Assembly: GCA_963726105.1 (NCBI GenBank)
Contig: CAVSBJ010000005.1
Coordinates: 112,749-176,748, forward strand
Direction of reading: 5' to 3'
From: Roseiarcus sp963726105
GTDB lineage: Bacteria > Pseudomonadota > Alphaproteobacteria > Rhizobiales > Beijerinckiaceae
DNA length: 64,000 bases
A program made the translations under genes and the position numbers. The notes under the pieces are model-generated. The model was not told the origin of the DNA and did not search any database. It saw only the letters and a list, made by a program, of their open reading frames with translations. Below are positions 35,675 to 42,902 of this stretch, piece by piece. Every line of letters begins with the position of its first letter. Positions within the stretch are counted from its first letter, which is position 1.

Positions 35675-37813
35675 CTAAAGGCTTGAACTGGATTTCACCT
35701 CGCTCGCGCTTCCGAACAGATAGATCGGAATGTGCTGGGCTGCCTCGCCGTCTTTCGAAATCAAGACGCCGGCTCCAGCCTGGTACCGTTGAGCGCCGAC
35801 ATAGTGATCGTCGAGGAGCGAAAGACCTTCCTCCTCGAAGCGATATCCGTACCGTTGCGCGTCTTCGACGAATTGTTGAGACAGGAGAATGTCGCCTGGC
35901 TTGGCGAGGGGCTCGATGCGCGCGGCGATGACGACGATGTCGGAAATTTCGGGGTGCTGGGCGCCTTCCAGCGCTGGATTGAGCCTCCAGAATCCGCTGT
36001 GCGCGCCCACTCTCATCTGCAGATTGTATCCGGAAGCCAGGAGTTGGGCGCTCAGTCCGCGCGCCGCCCGCAAGAGCCTGCCCGGGCTTCGATCGGCCAA
36101 AACCAGATGGTCGCCGGCGGACGTGTTCGCGTAGTCTAAATCGCGCGTGAACTGCCGGAACAAATCGCGCCAGTATTTGTCGAAGGTCTGCGATCTTCCG
36201 GCGATCTGGACGACGTTTTCCCGGTAGCCGCGAATATCGCCAACGGCGACAAAGCGAATGCTCTCCTCGGGCCTCCATTCGAGCTCGTCGCCGATGACGT
36301 TGTGCTTATTGAGTTCCTTGAGAAACCCGACGTTCCGCCGCGTGATGAAATCGCTGAGCGAGGGATGGATGAGATAGGTCTCGGCCTGGGGCAGGACATG
36401 GATCTTGCCGAAGGCGATGTCTCCGACCGGGGCGAACTTCTGCACGAGCCGGGCAGGGTCGTCCCGGCTCTGCTGGACGATTCCGACCAGCCCCAACGCA
36501 TACAGGGCGCAGAACGGATGTCGCGCCGCCTCGGTCTCGATCTCGTATTGTCTCGCAGCGATATCCGCGTAGGCTTGGGACGCCTCGACGACCTCGTCAT
36601 AGGTCAACACGTTGGATTTGATGATCTGGGGGAAGATTTCCGGATACAATCCGCTGAAGAACGGCGCGACCTCATTGAACAGCGTTTCAACTCTCTCCGC
36701 AGCGGCGGAGTTGATCGCGTTGCGAATTTCCTGCTGACTTCTTCGCTTCGCGCCAATCAGGCTGATCTCCTTGCCGATCACGATCGCGTCGCGCGGCCTC
36801 AGCGAGCAGTGGCGGGTCCAATAGTCGATCGCCCGCTCCTGCCGCGCCGTTCCCGCGTTGGAAACGAACTCATTTTTCGGCCCAAGAAAACGCAACAATG
36901 GATCTTCGGCGCTCCTGTCGACCAAGTCGCTCTTCGAAGCAATCGCGATGTTGTTCTCGATGATCTGTTTGATGTCCTCGATCCTGTAGCGCAGCTCTCT
37001 TCGGAACGACCTCAGGTTCGAGAATTGCGGCTCGTTCTGGGCGGCATGCTGATAGGCTTCCTTCCTGATCGAGACGAAGATCCGCACATGGGGATTGATC
37101 CCATGCAGACGTCTCAAGGCGAGCCACGCGCCGATCTGGCCGGCGTGCCAGATGCGCACAAACCGTTCGTGGACCTCGTTGCGGCGCAGATAAGAGAAAT
37201 TGATGTAGTGGATGAGATACTCGTCGATGTTGTCGACGAAGATTCCCGCCTGCTTGTGAATTGTGGCGAAGATCCGCGTCACCTGTTGCGCGGCCCGCAT
37301 GATCAAAAAGATCTCGTTGCGCTGCGCCGCCAGGCAATCGTGCAGGATGTCGAACGGTCTGGTGATATGCGGATGGGTCAGGATGTTGAGCAACGTCGGT
37401 GGTAAATCACGAGATTCCAATAGGTCGGTGAGCTGCTGGTGAACGTCGCGGTCGTCCTGGAACCCCTTGATCAGGCATATCGAGAACGCGATATTCCACA
37501 GCGTCTCCCAATTGTCGCTGCTCTCCAGGACGTTGATGATTTCATTGGGCAGGATCGGCGGCTTGTTGCTCGGGCGATCGACAATTGGTGAGAATGGAAA
37601 GCAGCGATAGTCATTTTCCTGCAATGAAATGCGCTTGAGTTTGAGAACGAGAGTTTTCCCAAACCCCTTCGGCGCAACGAGGGCATGAGAAGACAAATTG
37701 AGGTTGGACAGGAACTCTTCGACTTCCGTTGTTCGAAGCAAGACCGAGCTCTGCGAGCTGCTCAAGTCTCTAAGATCGGTCAGTTGTTGTGCGTCTTCCA
37801 CCCACGCCGGCAT
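35675..37813 (-). CDS. P-loop ATPase fused to a nucleotide-cyclase homology domain
   Basis: I do not know a named family for this 712-aa protein. Residues 26-260 form a P-loop ATPase: Walker A APKGFGKT (47-54), Walker B IFVDNIDE (191-198) and a sensor-like IFVSIRKEAY (245-254). A helical region with a probable winged helix follows (435-490, CALYALGLVGIVQQS to TYLIHPSLSDFI). Residues 517-660 resemble class III nucleotide cyclases: both metal Asp positions are present (VAVGDIRGY, D526; SAGDHLVLA, D568), as are RVGAHSG (601-607) and AARIEPLAKPGDILLS (630-645). The usual Lys of the substrate site is replaced. GGAG precedes the ATG. It reads with, and directly follows, trmD. A STAND-like signalling or defence ATPase is a reasonable guess. 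Confidence 0.7.
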   Translation of the reverse strand: MPAWVEDAQQLTDLRDLSSSQSSVLLRTTEVEEFLSNLNLSSHALVAPKGFGKTLVLKLKRISLQENDYRCFPFSPIVDRPSNKPPILPNEIINVLESSDNWETLWNIAFSICLIKGFQDDRDVHQQLTDLLESRDLPPTLLNILTHPHITRPFDILHDCLAAQRNEIFLIMRAAQQVTRIFATIHKQAGIFVDNIDEYLIHYINFSYLRRNEVHERFVRIWHAGQIGAWLALRRLHGINPHVRIFVSIRKEAYQHAAQNEPQFSNLRSFRRELRYRIEDIKQIIENNIAIASKSDLVDRSAEDPLLRFLGPKNEFVSNAGTARQERAIDYWTRHCSLRPRDAIVIGKEISLIGAKRRSQQEIRNAINSAAAERVETLFNEVAPFFSGLYPEIFPQIIKSNVLTYDEVVEASQAYADIAARQYEIETEAARHPFCALYALGLVGIVQQSRDDPARLVQKFAPVGDIAFGKIHVLPQAETYLIHPSLSDFITRRNVGFLKELNKHNVIGDELEWRPEESIRFVAVGDIRGYRENVVQIAGRSQTFDKYWRDLFRQFTRDLDYANTSAGDHLVLADRSPGRLLRAARGLSAQLLASGYNLQMRVGAHSGFWRLNPALEGAQHPEISDIVVIAARIEPLAKPGDILLSQQFVEDAQRYGYRFEEEGLSLLDDHYVGAQRYQAGAGVLISKDGEAAQHIPIYLFGSASEVKSSSSL

Positions 37814-37916
37814 TCGGGCTCCACATGTCTATTTTGAAGATAGGCCGGTCGTTGCTCAGAGGATAGGGCGATCGGCGAGAACAAAAACCCAGAAACCGCG
37901 GCGACTCTGGCGGCCC

Positions 37917-38597
37917 TTAACGCTCCGTCAAGTCCGGGCGTCTCTCACGCGTGATGCGCTCGGCCTCGGCGCGACGCCAGGCCGCGATCTTCGCGTGGTC
38001 GCCCGAGAGCAGCACGTCGGGAATTGCGCGGCCCTCCCATTCACGCGGGCGGGTGTAGTGCGGATATTCAAGCAGCCCGCGCTCGAAGCTCTCCTCGGCG
38101 CCCGACTCCCCCTTGCCCATCACGCCGGGAATAAGGCGCACGCAGGCGTCGAGAATGGCGAGCGCTGCGATCTCGCCCCCTGACAGCACATAATCGCCGA
38201 CCGACACTTCGATCAGGCCGCGCGCTTCGATCACGCGCTCATCGACGCCCTCGAAGCGCGGGCAGAGAATGACGAGGCCAGGCCCCGCCGCCCATTCGCG
38301 GGCTCGCGCCTGGCGGAAGGGCTCGCCGCGCGGGCTCATAATCAGGCGTGGCCGTTGGTCATCCGCTGCGAGTGTCGCGTCGAGGCTCGCGGCGACGACG
38401 TCCGCCCGCATCACCATGCCCGGGCCGCCGCTCGCGGGCGTATCGTCGACCGCCCGATGACGGCCAAGCCCATGTTCGCGAATGTCGCGCGGCTCGAGCG
38501 ACCACAAGCCGCGCCCCAGCGCATCGCCGGCCAGCGATTGGCCAAGCGGGCCGGGGAACATGGCGGGGAAGAGGGTGAGGACCGTGCAGGCGAACAT
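37917..38597 (-). CDS. trmD: tRNA (guanine37-N1)-methyltransferase
   Basis: This 226-aa enzyme methylates G37 of tRNAs reading CNN codons, preventing +1 slippage. It shows the SPOUT-knot motifs GLVILCPRFEGVDERVIEAR, EVSVGDYVLSGGEIAALAIL and the C-terminal HYTRPREWEGRAIPDVLLSG. It is the last translation gene of the ffh-rpsP-rimM-trmD cluster. The usual rplS does not follow in this window; the ATPase-cyclase gene occupies that position. Confidence 0.96.
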   Translation of the reverse strand: MFACTVLTLFPAMFPGPLGQSLAGDALGRGLWSLEPRDIREHGLGRHRAVDDTPASGGPGMVMRADVVAASLDATLAADDQRPRLIMSPRGEPFRQARAREWAAGPGLVILCPRFEGVDERVIEARGLIEVSVGDYVLSGGEIAALAILDACVRLIPGVMGKGESGAEESFERGLLEYPHYTRPREWEGRAIPDVLLSGDHAKIAAWRRAEAERITRERRPDLTER

Positions 38598-38651
38598 CGG
38601 GCGACGCTTAGCCCGTTCGCCCGATCGCGGCCACCGATCGATTTTTCGCGG

Positions 38652-39308
38652 CTAGACCTGCAAGATCGAGTTGAAATCGAAATTCGCACCCGGCGGGTTC
38701 TGCCCGACCCGCACCGTCTTGTCGTCCGGGAAATGGTAGGGCGGCACCGGCAGGTTGTAAGGCGCGGGAACGCCCTGGAAGACACGGCCCGCCAGATCGT
38801 ATTTCGAGCCGTGGCACGGGCAGAAGAAGCCGCCTGGCCAATCAGGCGCTGGGTCGGTCTTGCTGGGCTCCGGATCGAACAGCGGAATGCAGCCAAGATG
38901 CGTGCAGACGCCGACCAGCACCAGAATCTCGGGCTTGACCGACCGGCTCCAGTTGGCGGCGTAAGTCGGCTGCTGGTTTTGCTCAGAGTTGGGGTCGCGC
39001 AACTGAGAGAGGAGCTTTGGGTTTTTCAGTTCATCAAGCGCCGGCTGGGCGCGTTTAACGACGAACACCGGTCGTGACGCCCACAGCGTCACCACCCGCT
39101 GGCCCGGCTGGAGTGCGCCGATGTCGATGTCGACCGGGCCGGCCGCGGCGATCGTCGCGGCGTCGGGGTTCATCTGGTCGATGAACGGCCAAAGCGTCGT
39201 CGCGACGCCGACCGTCGCCAAAGATCCGGTCGCCAGAAACAGGAAATCCCGCTTCGTAACCGAGGCGCCCCCATGGCCGACCGAAGCCGTCTCGGAACTC
39301 ATCGTCAT
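38652..39308 (-). CDS. petA: Ubiquinol-cytochrome c reductase Rieske iron-sulfur subunit
   Basis: This 218-aa Rieske protein has an N-terminal twin-arginine-like anchor (TKRDFLFLATGSLATVGVA) and the two cluster motifs CTHLGCIP and FFCPCHGSKYDLAGRV, giving the Cys-His ligands of the high-potential [2Fe-2S] centre. It transfers electrons from quinol to cytochrome c1. The petB and petC genes normally downstream are absent; instead it lies between rimM and trmD. The ATG at 39308 was chosen for its GGAG; 39302 is an alternative. It may be an additional or relocated copy. Confidence 0.93.
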   Translation of the reverse strand: MTMSSETASVGHGGASVTKRDFLFLATGSLATVGVATTLWPFIDQMNPDAATIAAAGPVDIDIGALQPGQRVVTLWASRPVFVVKRAQPALDELKNPKLLSQLRDPNSEQNQQPTYAANWSRSVKPEILVLVGVCTHLGCIPLFDPEPSKTDPAPDWPGGFFCPCHGSKYDLAGRVFQGVPAPYNLPVPPYHFPDDKTVRVGQNPPGANFDFNSILQV

Positions 39309-39409
39309 GCAGCGCGTCTCCAAACGAACAAGCGGGTCTCGGATCCCCAACCACGGCGCCGGATGCATTCAACGGCGCGAGCGCCTTTGTGTATCCGCCC
39401 CCTTCGCCC

Positions 39410-39958
39410 TTAGCAACACCCCGTTCGCTTCGGACCCTCGTCGCCCTCGACTTCGCGCGGGCGTTCGATGACGATCCGCCCGGCGTCGAAATCGATGCGC
39501 GGCGCGACCGCTTTGGTGAACGGCAGAAGCAGGGTCTCATTCCCGCCGACCGGCGCGATCTCGAGAACGTCGCCCGCGCCATGATTCGTGAGCGACACGA
39601 CGCGGCCGAACGGCGCCCCTGCCGCGTCGACGGCTTCCAGCCCGATCAGGTCGTCGTAGTAGAATTCGTCCTCGTCGGCCGGCGGCAATTGGTCACGGCG
39701 CGCGAAGAGTTCCACGCCCTTCAAGGCCTCGGCCGCATCACGAGTCGAGATGCCGGTGATCCGCGCCACCAGCATGTCGTTCTTGAGCGAGCGGAGGGAT
39801 TCGATCGCGAACGCTCGCGTCCGGCCCTTGTTGGTCAGAGGCCCGTAGCCGCCGATGGCGCTCGGTTCGCCGGTCAGCGATTTGACCCGAACCTCGCCGC
39901 GCACGCCCTGCGGCGCGCCGAATACGCCCAACAGAATGAGGCGGTCCGACGCGCGCAA
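39410..39958 (-). CDS. rimM: 16S rRNA processing protein RimM
   Basis: This 182-aa ribosome maturation factor binds S19 and helps assemble the 30S head. The RimM barrel (LILLGVFGAPQGVRGEVRVK) and C-terminal PRC-barrel (EFYYDDLIGLEAVDAAGAPF) are clear. The only workable start is TTG at 39958, 15 nt after the rpsP stop, since no in-frame ATG or GTG precedes the conserved GVFGAPQG. It is cotranscribed with rpsP. Confidence 0.94.
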   Translation of the reverse strand: MRASDRLILLGVFGAPQGVRGEVRVKSLTGEPSAIGGYGPLTNKGRTRAFAIESLRSLKNDMLVARITGISTRDAAEALKGVELFARRDQLPPADEDEFYYDDLIGLEAVDAAGAPFGRVVSLTNHGAGDVLEIAPVGGNETLLLPFTKAVAPRIDFDAGRIVIERPREVEGDEGPKRTGCC

Positions 39959-39972
39959 GTGCGTTAGCGCGT

Positions 39973-40335
39973 TCAGGCCGCCGGAGCCGCCGCGGCCTTT
40001 TCGGCCGCGGCCGTAGCAGCTGCGGCGCGCTCCTGCGCCTTCTTCTTCGGCAGCGCTTTCTGCGGATTATTGCGCGCCTCGCGCTTGGCGAGGCCGAGGC
40101 TGTCGAGCAAGCGCAGCACGCGATCGGTCGGCTGCGCGCCCTTGACGAGCCACGCTTTCGCCTTCTCCTGATCGAGCACGAGGCGGGCAGCGTCGTCTTT
40201 CGCCTTCAAGGGATCAAAGGTGCCGATCTTTTCGACAAAACGGCCGTCGCGCGGCATGCGCGCGTCGGCGACCACGATGCGATAGAAGGGGCGCTTCTTC
40301 GTGCCGCCGCGGGAGAGGCGGATTTTGAGAGACAT
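39973..40335 (-). CDS. rpsP: 30S ribosomal protein S16
   Basis: This 120-aa protein starts MSLKIRLSRGGTKKRPFYRI and VVADARMPRDGRFVEKIGTF, unmistakable for S16. It carries an Ala/Lys-rich C-terminal tail (ERAAAATAAAEKAAAAPAA), usual in alphaproteobacteria. AAAGGAAAG lies upstream of the ATG. It follows ffh after 36 nt. Confidence 0.97.
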   Translation of the reverse strand: MSLKIRLSRGGTKKRPFYRIVVADARMPRDGRFVEKIGTFDPLKAKDDAARLVLDQEKAKAWLVKGAQPTDRVLRLLDSLGLAKREARNNPQKALPKKKAQERAAAATAAAEKAAAAPAA

Positions 40336-40371
40336 TGGTGCTTTCCTTTCAGATCAGATGAGTTGTTGAAG

Positions 40372-41937
40372 TCATTTCTTGTTGCCGAACGGGTTGAAGC
40401 CGCCGCCGAGGCCCGGCAGCTTCGGACCGCCGCCGAGACCGGGAAATTGTGGAGGCAGGTTGAAGGCGCCGGGCGGAGGCGCGGCGGGAATGCCCGGCGG
40501 CCCCGAAGGCGCTCCCGGCAGGCCGGCGCCGCCCAATTGCTTCTGCATCGCCTCGACCTGCTCAGGCGACGGCATCGGCATGCCTCCCCCGAGACCCATC
40601 ATCTGGCCAAGCTTGCCCATCATGCCGCGCTTAGCCCCGCCGCCGCCCATCGCCTTCATCATGTCGGCCATCTGGCGATGCTGCTTCAGAAGCCGGTTGA
40701 CATACTCGACCGTGACGCCCGAGCCCGCCGCGATGCGCTTCTTGCGCGAGGCTTTGAGAAGGTCGGGGTTGCTGCGCTCCTGCGGCGTCATCGACGAGAT
40801 GATCGCCCGCTGGCGTTTGACGAACTTATCGTCGAGATTGGCGGAATTGAGCTGGTCCTTCATCTTGGCCACACCCGGCAGCATGCCCATGATGCCGCCC
40901 ATGCCGCCAAGCTTCTCGATTTGGCTCAATTGCTCCGAGAGGTCGTTCAGATCGAAGACGCCCTTGCGCATCTTCTCGGCCATCCTGGCCGCCTGCGCGG
41001 CGTCGATATTTTGGGCGGCTTTCTCGACCAGGCTGACGATGTCGCCCATGCCGAGGATGCGGTCGGCAAGACGCGCGGGATGGAAATCCTCGATCGCGTC
41101 CATCTTCTCGCCGACGCCAAGGAGCTTGATCGGCTTGCCAGTGACCGAGCGCATCGACAAAGCCGCGCCGCCGCGGCCATCGCCGTCCATGCGGGTGAGC
41201 ACAATGCCGGTCAAGCCCACCCGCTCGTTGAAGTTCTTGGCCAGATTGACGGCGTCCTGGCCGGTCAAGGCGTCGGCCACCAGCAGGATCTCATGCGGAC
41301 GCGCGGCGCCTCGGATGTCCGCCATCTCCTGCATCAGCGGTTCGTCGATATGGGTGCGCCCGGCGGTGTCGAGGATCACGACGTCGTAGCCTTGCAGGCG
41401 CGCGGCGCTCTCGGCCCGTTTGGCGATGGCGACCGGATCCTCGCCGAAGACGATCGGCAGGGTCGCGACGCCGACCTGTTGGCCCAGCACCGCGAGCTGT
41501 TCCTGCGCCGCGGGCCGCTTCACGTCGAGCGACGCCATCAGCACCTTGTGCCTGTCCCGCTCGGTCAGGCGTTTGGCGATCTTGGCCGCGGTCGTCGTCT
41601 TGCCCGCGCCCTGCAGGCCGACCAGCATGATTGCAACGGGAGCCGGCGCGTTGAGGTCGATCGCTTGCGATTCCGTGCCCAGCGTTTCGACCAGCGAATC
41701 GTGGACGATCTTGACGACCATCTGGCCGGGCCTGACCGACTTGATGACAGAAGCGCCGACCGCCTTGGTGCGGGTCCGGTCGACAAACGAGCGCACGACC
41801 TCGAGCGCCACGTCCGCCTCGAGGAGCGCACGACGCACTTCGCGCATCGCGGCGTTGACGTCTTCCTCTGAGAGGGCGCCACGGCCAGTGAGTTTATCCA
41901 GAATGCCGGAGAGCTTTTCGGACAGGCTCTCGAACAT
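40372..41937 (-). CDS. ffh: Signal recognition particle protein Ffh
   Basis: This 521-aa SRP GTPase has an N domain, a G domain (GLQGAGKTTTAAKIAKRLTE, DVKRPAAQEQLAVLGQQ, VILDTAGRTHIDEPLM) and a methionine-rich M domain, followed by a Gly/Pro/Met-rich tail ending GGFNPFGNKK. With 4.5S RNA it targets inner-membrane proteins to FtsY. An AAAGGAG site precedes the ATG. It heads the ffh-rpsP-rimM-petA-trmD run. Confidence 0.97.
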   Translation of the reverse strand: MFESLSEKLSGILDKLTGRGALSEEDVNAAMREVRRALLEADVALEVVRSFVDRTRTKAVGASVIKSVRPGQMVVKIVHDSLVETLGTESQAIDLNAPAPVAIMLVGLQGAGKTTTAAKIAKRLTERDRHKVLMASLDVKRPAAQEQLAVLGQQVGVATLPIVFGEDPVAIAKRAESAARLQGYDVVILDTAGRTHIDEPLMQEMADIRGAARPHEILLVADALTGQDAVNLAKNFNERVGLTGIVLTRMDGDGRGGAALSMRSVTGKPIKLLGVGEKMDAIEDFHPARLADRILGMGDIVSLVEKAAQNIDAAQAARMAEKMRKGVFDLNDLSEQLSQIEKLGGMGGIMGMLPGVAKMKDQLNSANLDDKFVKRQRAIISSMTPQERSNPDLLKASRKKRIAAGSGVTVEYVNRLLKQHRQMADMMKAMGGGGAKRGMMGKLGQMMGLGGGMPMPSPEQVEAMQKQLGGAGLPGAPSGPPGIPAAPPPGAFNLPPQFPGLGGGPKLPGLGGGFNPFGNKK

Positions 41938-42449
41938 GGGTCACGCTCCTTTGATCAGGCTGCGAATGGCGATGAGCGGATAGATAGGACGGGACGCCCG
42001 TCATCCCAATCCGCTGAACCGCACCCGCGCTTGACCCCAACGCCGATCGCGCCCGGGGGCGCAAAGCGCTGCCGGACGGGGACCGCTGGCCTCAAAGGAC
42101 AGTCGGCTTGATCGACGAGGCCAAAACCTGACGAAGGCGCGGTTCGTATGTGCGCAAGCCTCGGATGTCAAATACGAACGCGCTTTTTGACTTGAGATCG
42201 AGGTCTATCGCGCCAACGCTATATCGACACGAATATTTCGCAAGTCAGCGGTGAAGATTTGAAGTAAAGCCGCAATCCTTCGATGTATTTATACGAACAC
42301 ATCGTAATTACAATTGATCCATCGCCAATCGTGACTTAGGATCGTTTCAATACCGGGAATGGTTTCAAGTCTGCCTGCGAAAAAGCGGGACCGATGCTGA
42401 ACCGGTTGGCACGACTTTTAGCGCAGACGCTTTCGACTGGGAGGGAAGC
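41938..42449. other. Divergent intergenic region between ffh and iorA
   Basis: About 510 bp with no supportable gene. The middle (42170-42360) is AT-rich and contains recurrent CGAA-type words without clear symmetry. Near the iorA end, 42407-42422 reads TGGCACGACTTTTAGC, similar to a sigma-54 -24/-12 box but with TTAG in place of TTGC at -12. GGGAGGGAAGC serves as the iorA ribosome binding site. Confidence 0.45.
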
Positions 42450-42899
42450 ATGATCACTCTGCATGTCAATGGCCAGGCGCAGTCATTCGACGGCGATCCG
42501 TCGATGCCTGTGCTTTGGTATCTACGCGACGTTCTCGGGCTCACCGGCACGAAGTTCGGCTGCGGTGTGGCCGCTTGCGGCGCTTGCACCATCCATCTCG
42601 ACGGCGACGCCACCCGATCTTGTGTGACGGCGATGAGCGACGTGAACGGCAAATCCGTCACCACCATCGAAGGCCTGGACCCGGAAGGCAACCATCCCGT
42701 GCAGAAGGCCTGGCGCGCGGTCAACGTGCCCCAGTGCGGCTATTGCCAGGCTGGCCAGATCATGCAGGCCGTCGCGCTTCTGAAGCAGTCGCCTCATCCG
42801 ACCGACGCCGACATCGACAGCACGATGTACGGCAACATCTGCCGCTGCGGGACCTACCAGCGCATTCGCGCCGCCATCAAGCAAGCTGCGGGAGCCTGA
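42450..42899 (+). CDS. iorA: Isoquinoline 1-oxidoreductase-type 2Fe-2S subunit
   Basis: This 149-aa small subunit of a molybdenum hydroxylase has two [2Fe-2S] sites: GVAACGACTIHLDGD and QCGYCQAGQIMQA with GNICRCGTYQRI. The CGYCQAGQ variant and two-subunit organisation are typical of the IorAB-type (no separate FAD subunit), where electrons leave to a membrane cytochrome or other acceptor. It is followed after 3 nt by iorB. Confidence 0.9.
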   Translation: MITLHVNGQAQSFDGDPSMPVLWYLRDVLGLTGTKFGCGVAACGACTIHLDGDATRSCVTAMSDVNGKSVTTIEGLDPEGNHPVQKAWRAVNVPQCGYCQAGQIMQAVALLKQSPHPTDADIDSTMYGNICRCGTYQRIRAAIKQAAGA

Positions 42900-42902
42900 G
42901 TC

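Noticed and set aside
39970..40030. GCCGCGGCC-rich symmetric stretch near the rpsP 3' end as a terminator
   Set aside because: It is inside the coding sequence and comes from Ala/Glu/Lys repeats in the S16 tail.
40363..41871. Long plus-strand frames opposite ffh
   Set aside because: They are His/Arg/Leu-rich mirror readings of an essential conserved gene.
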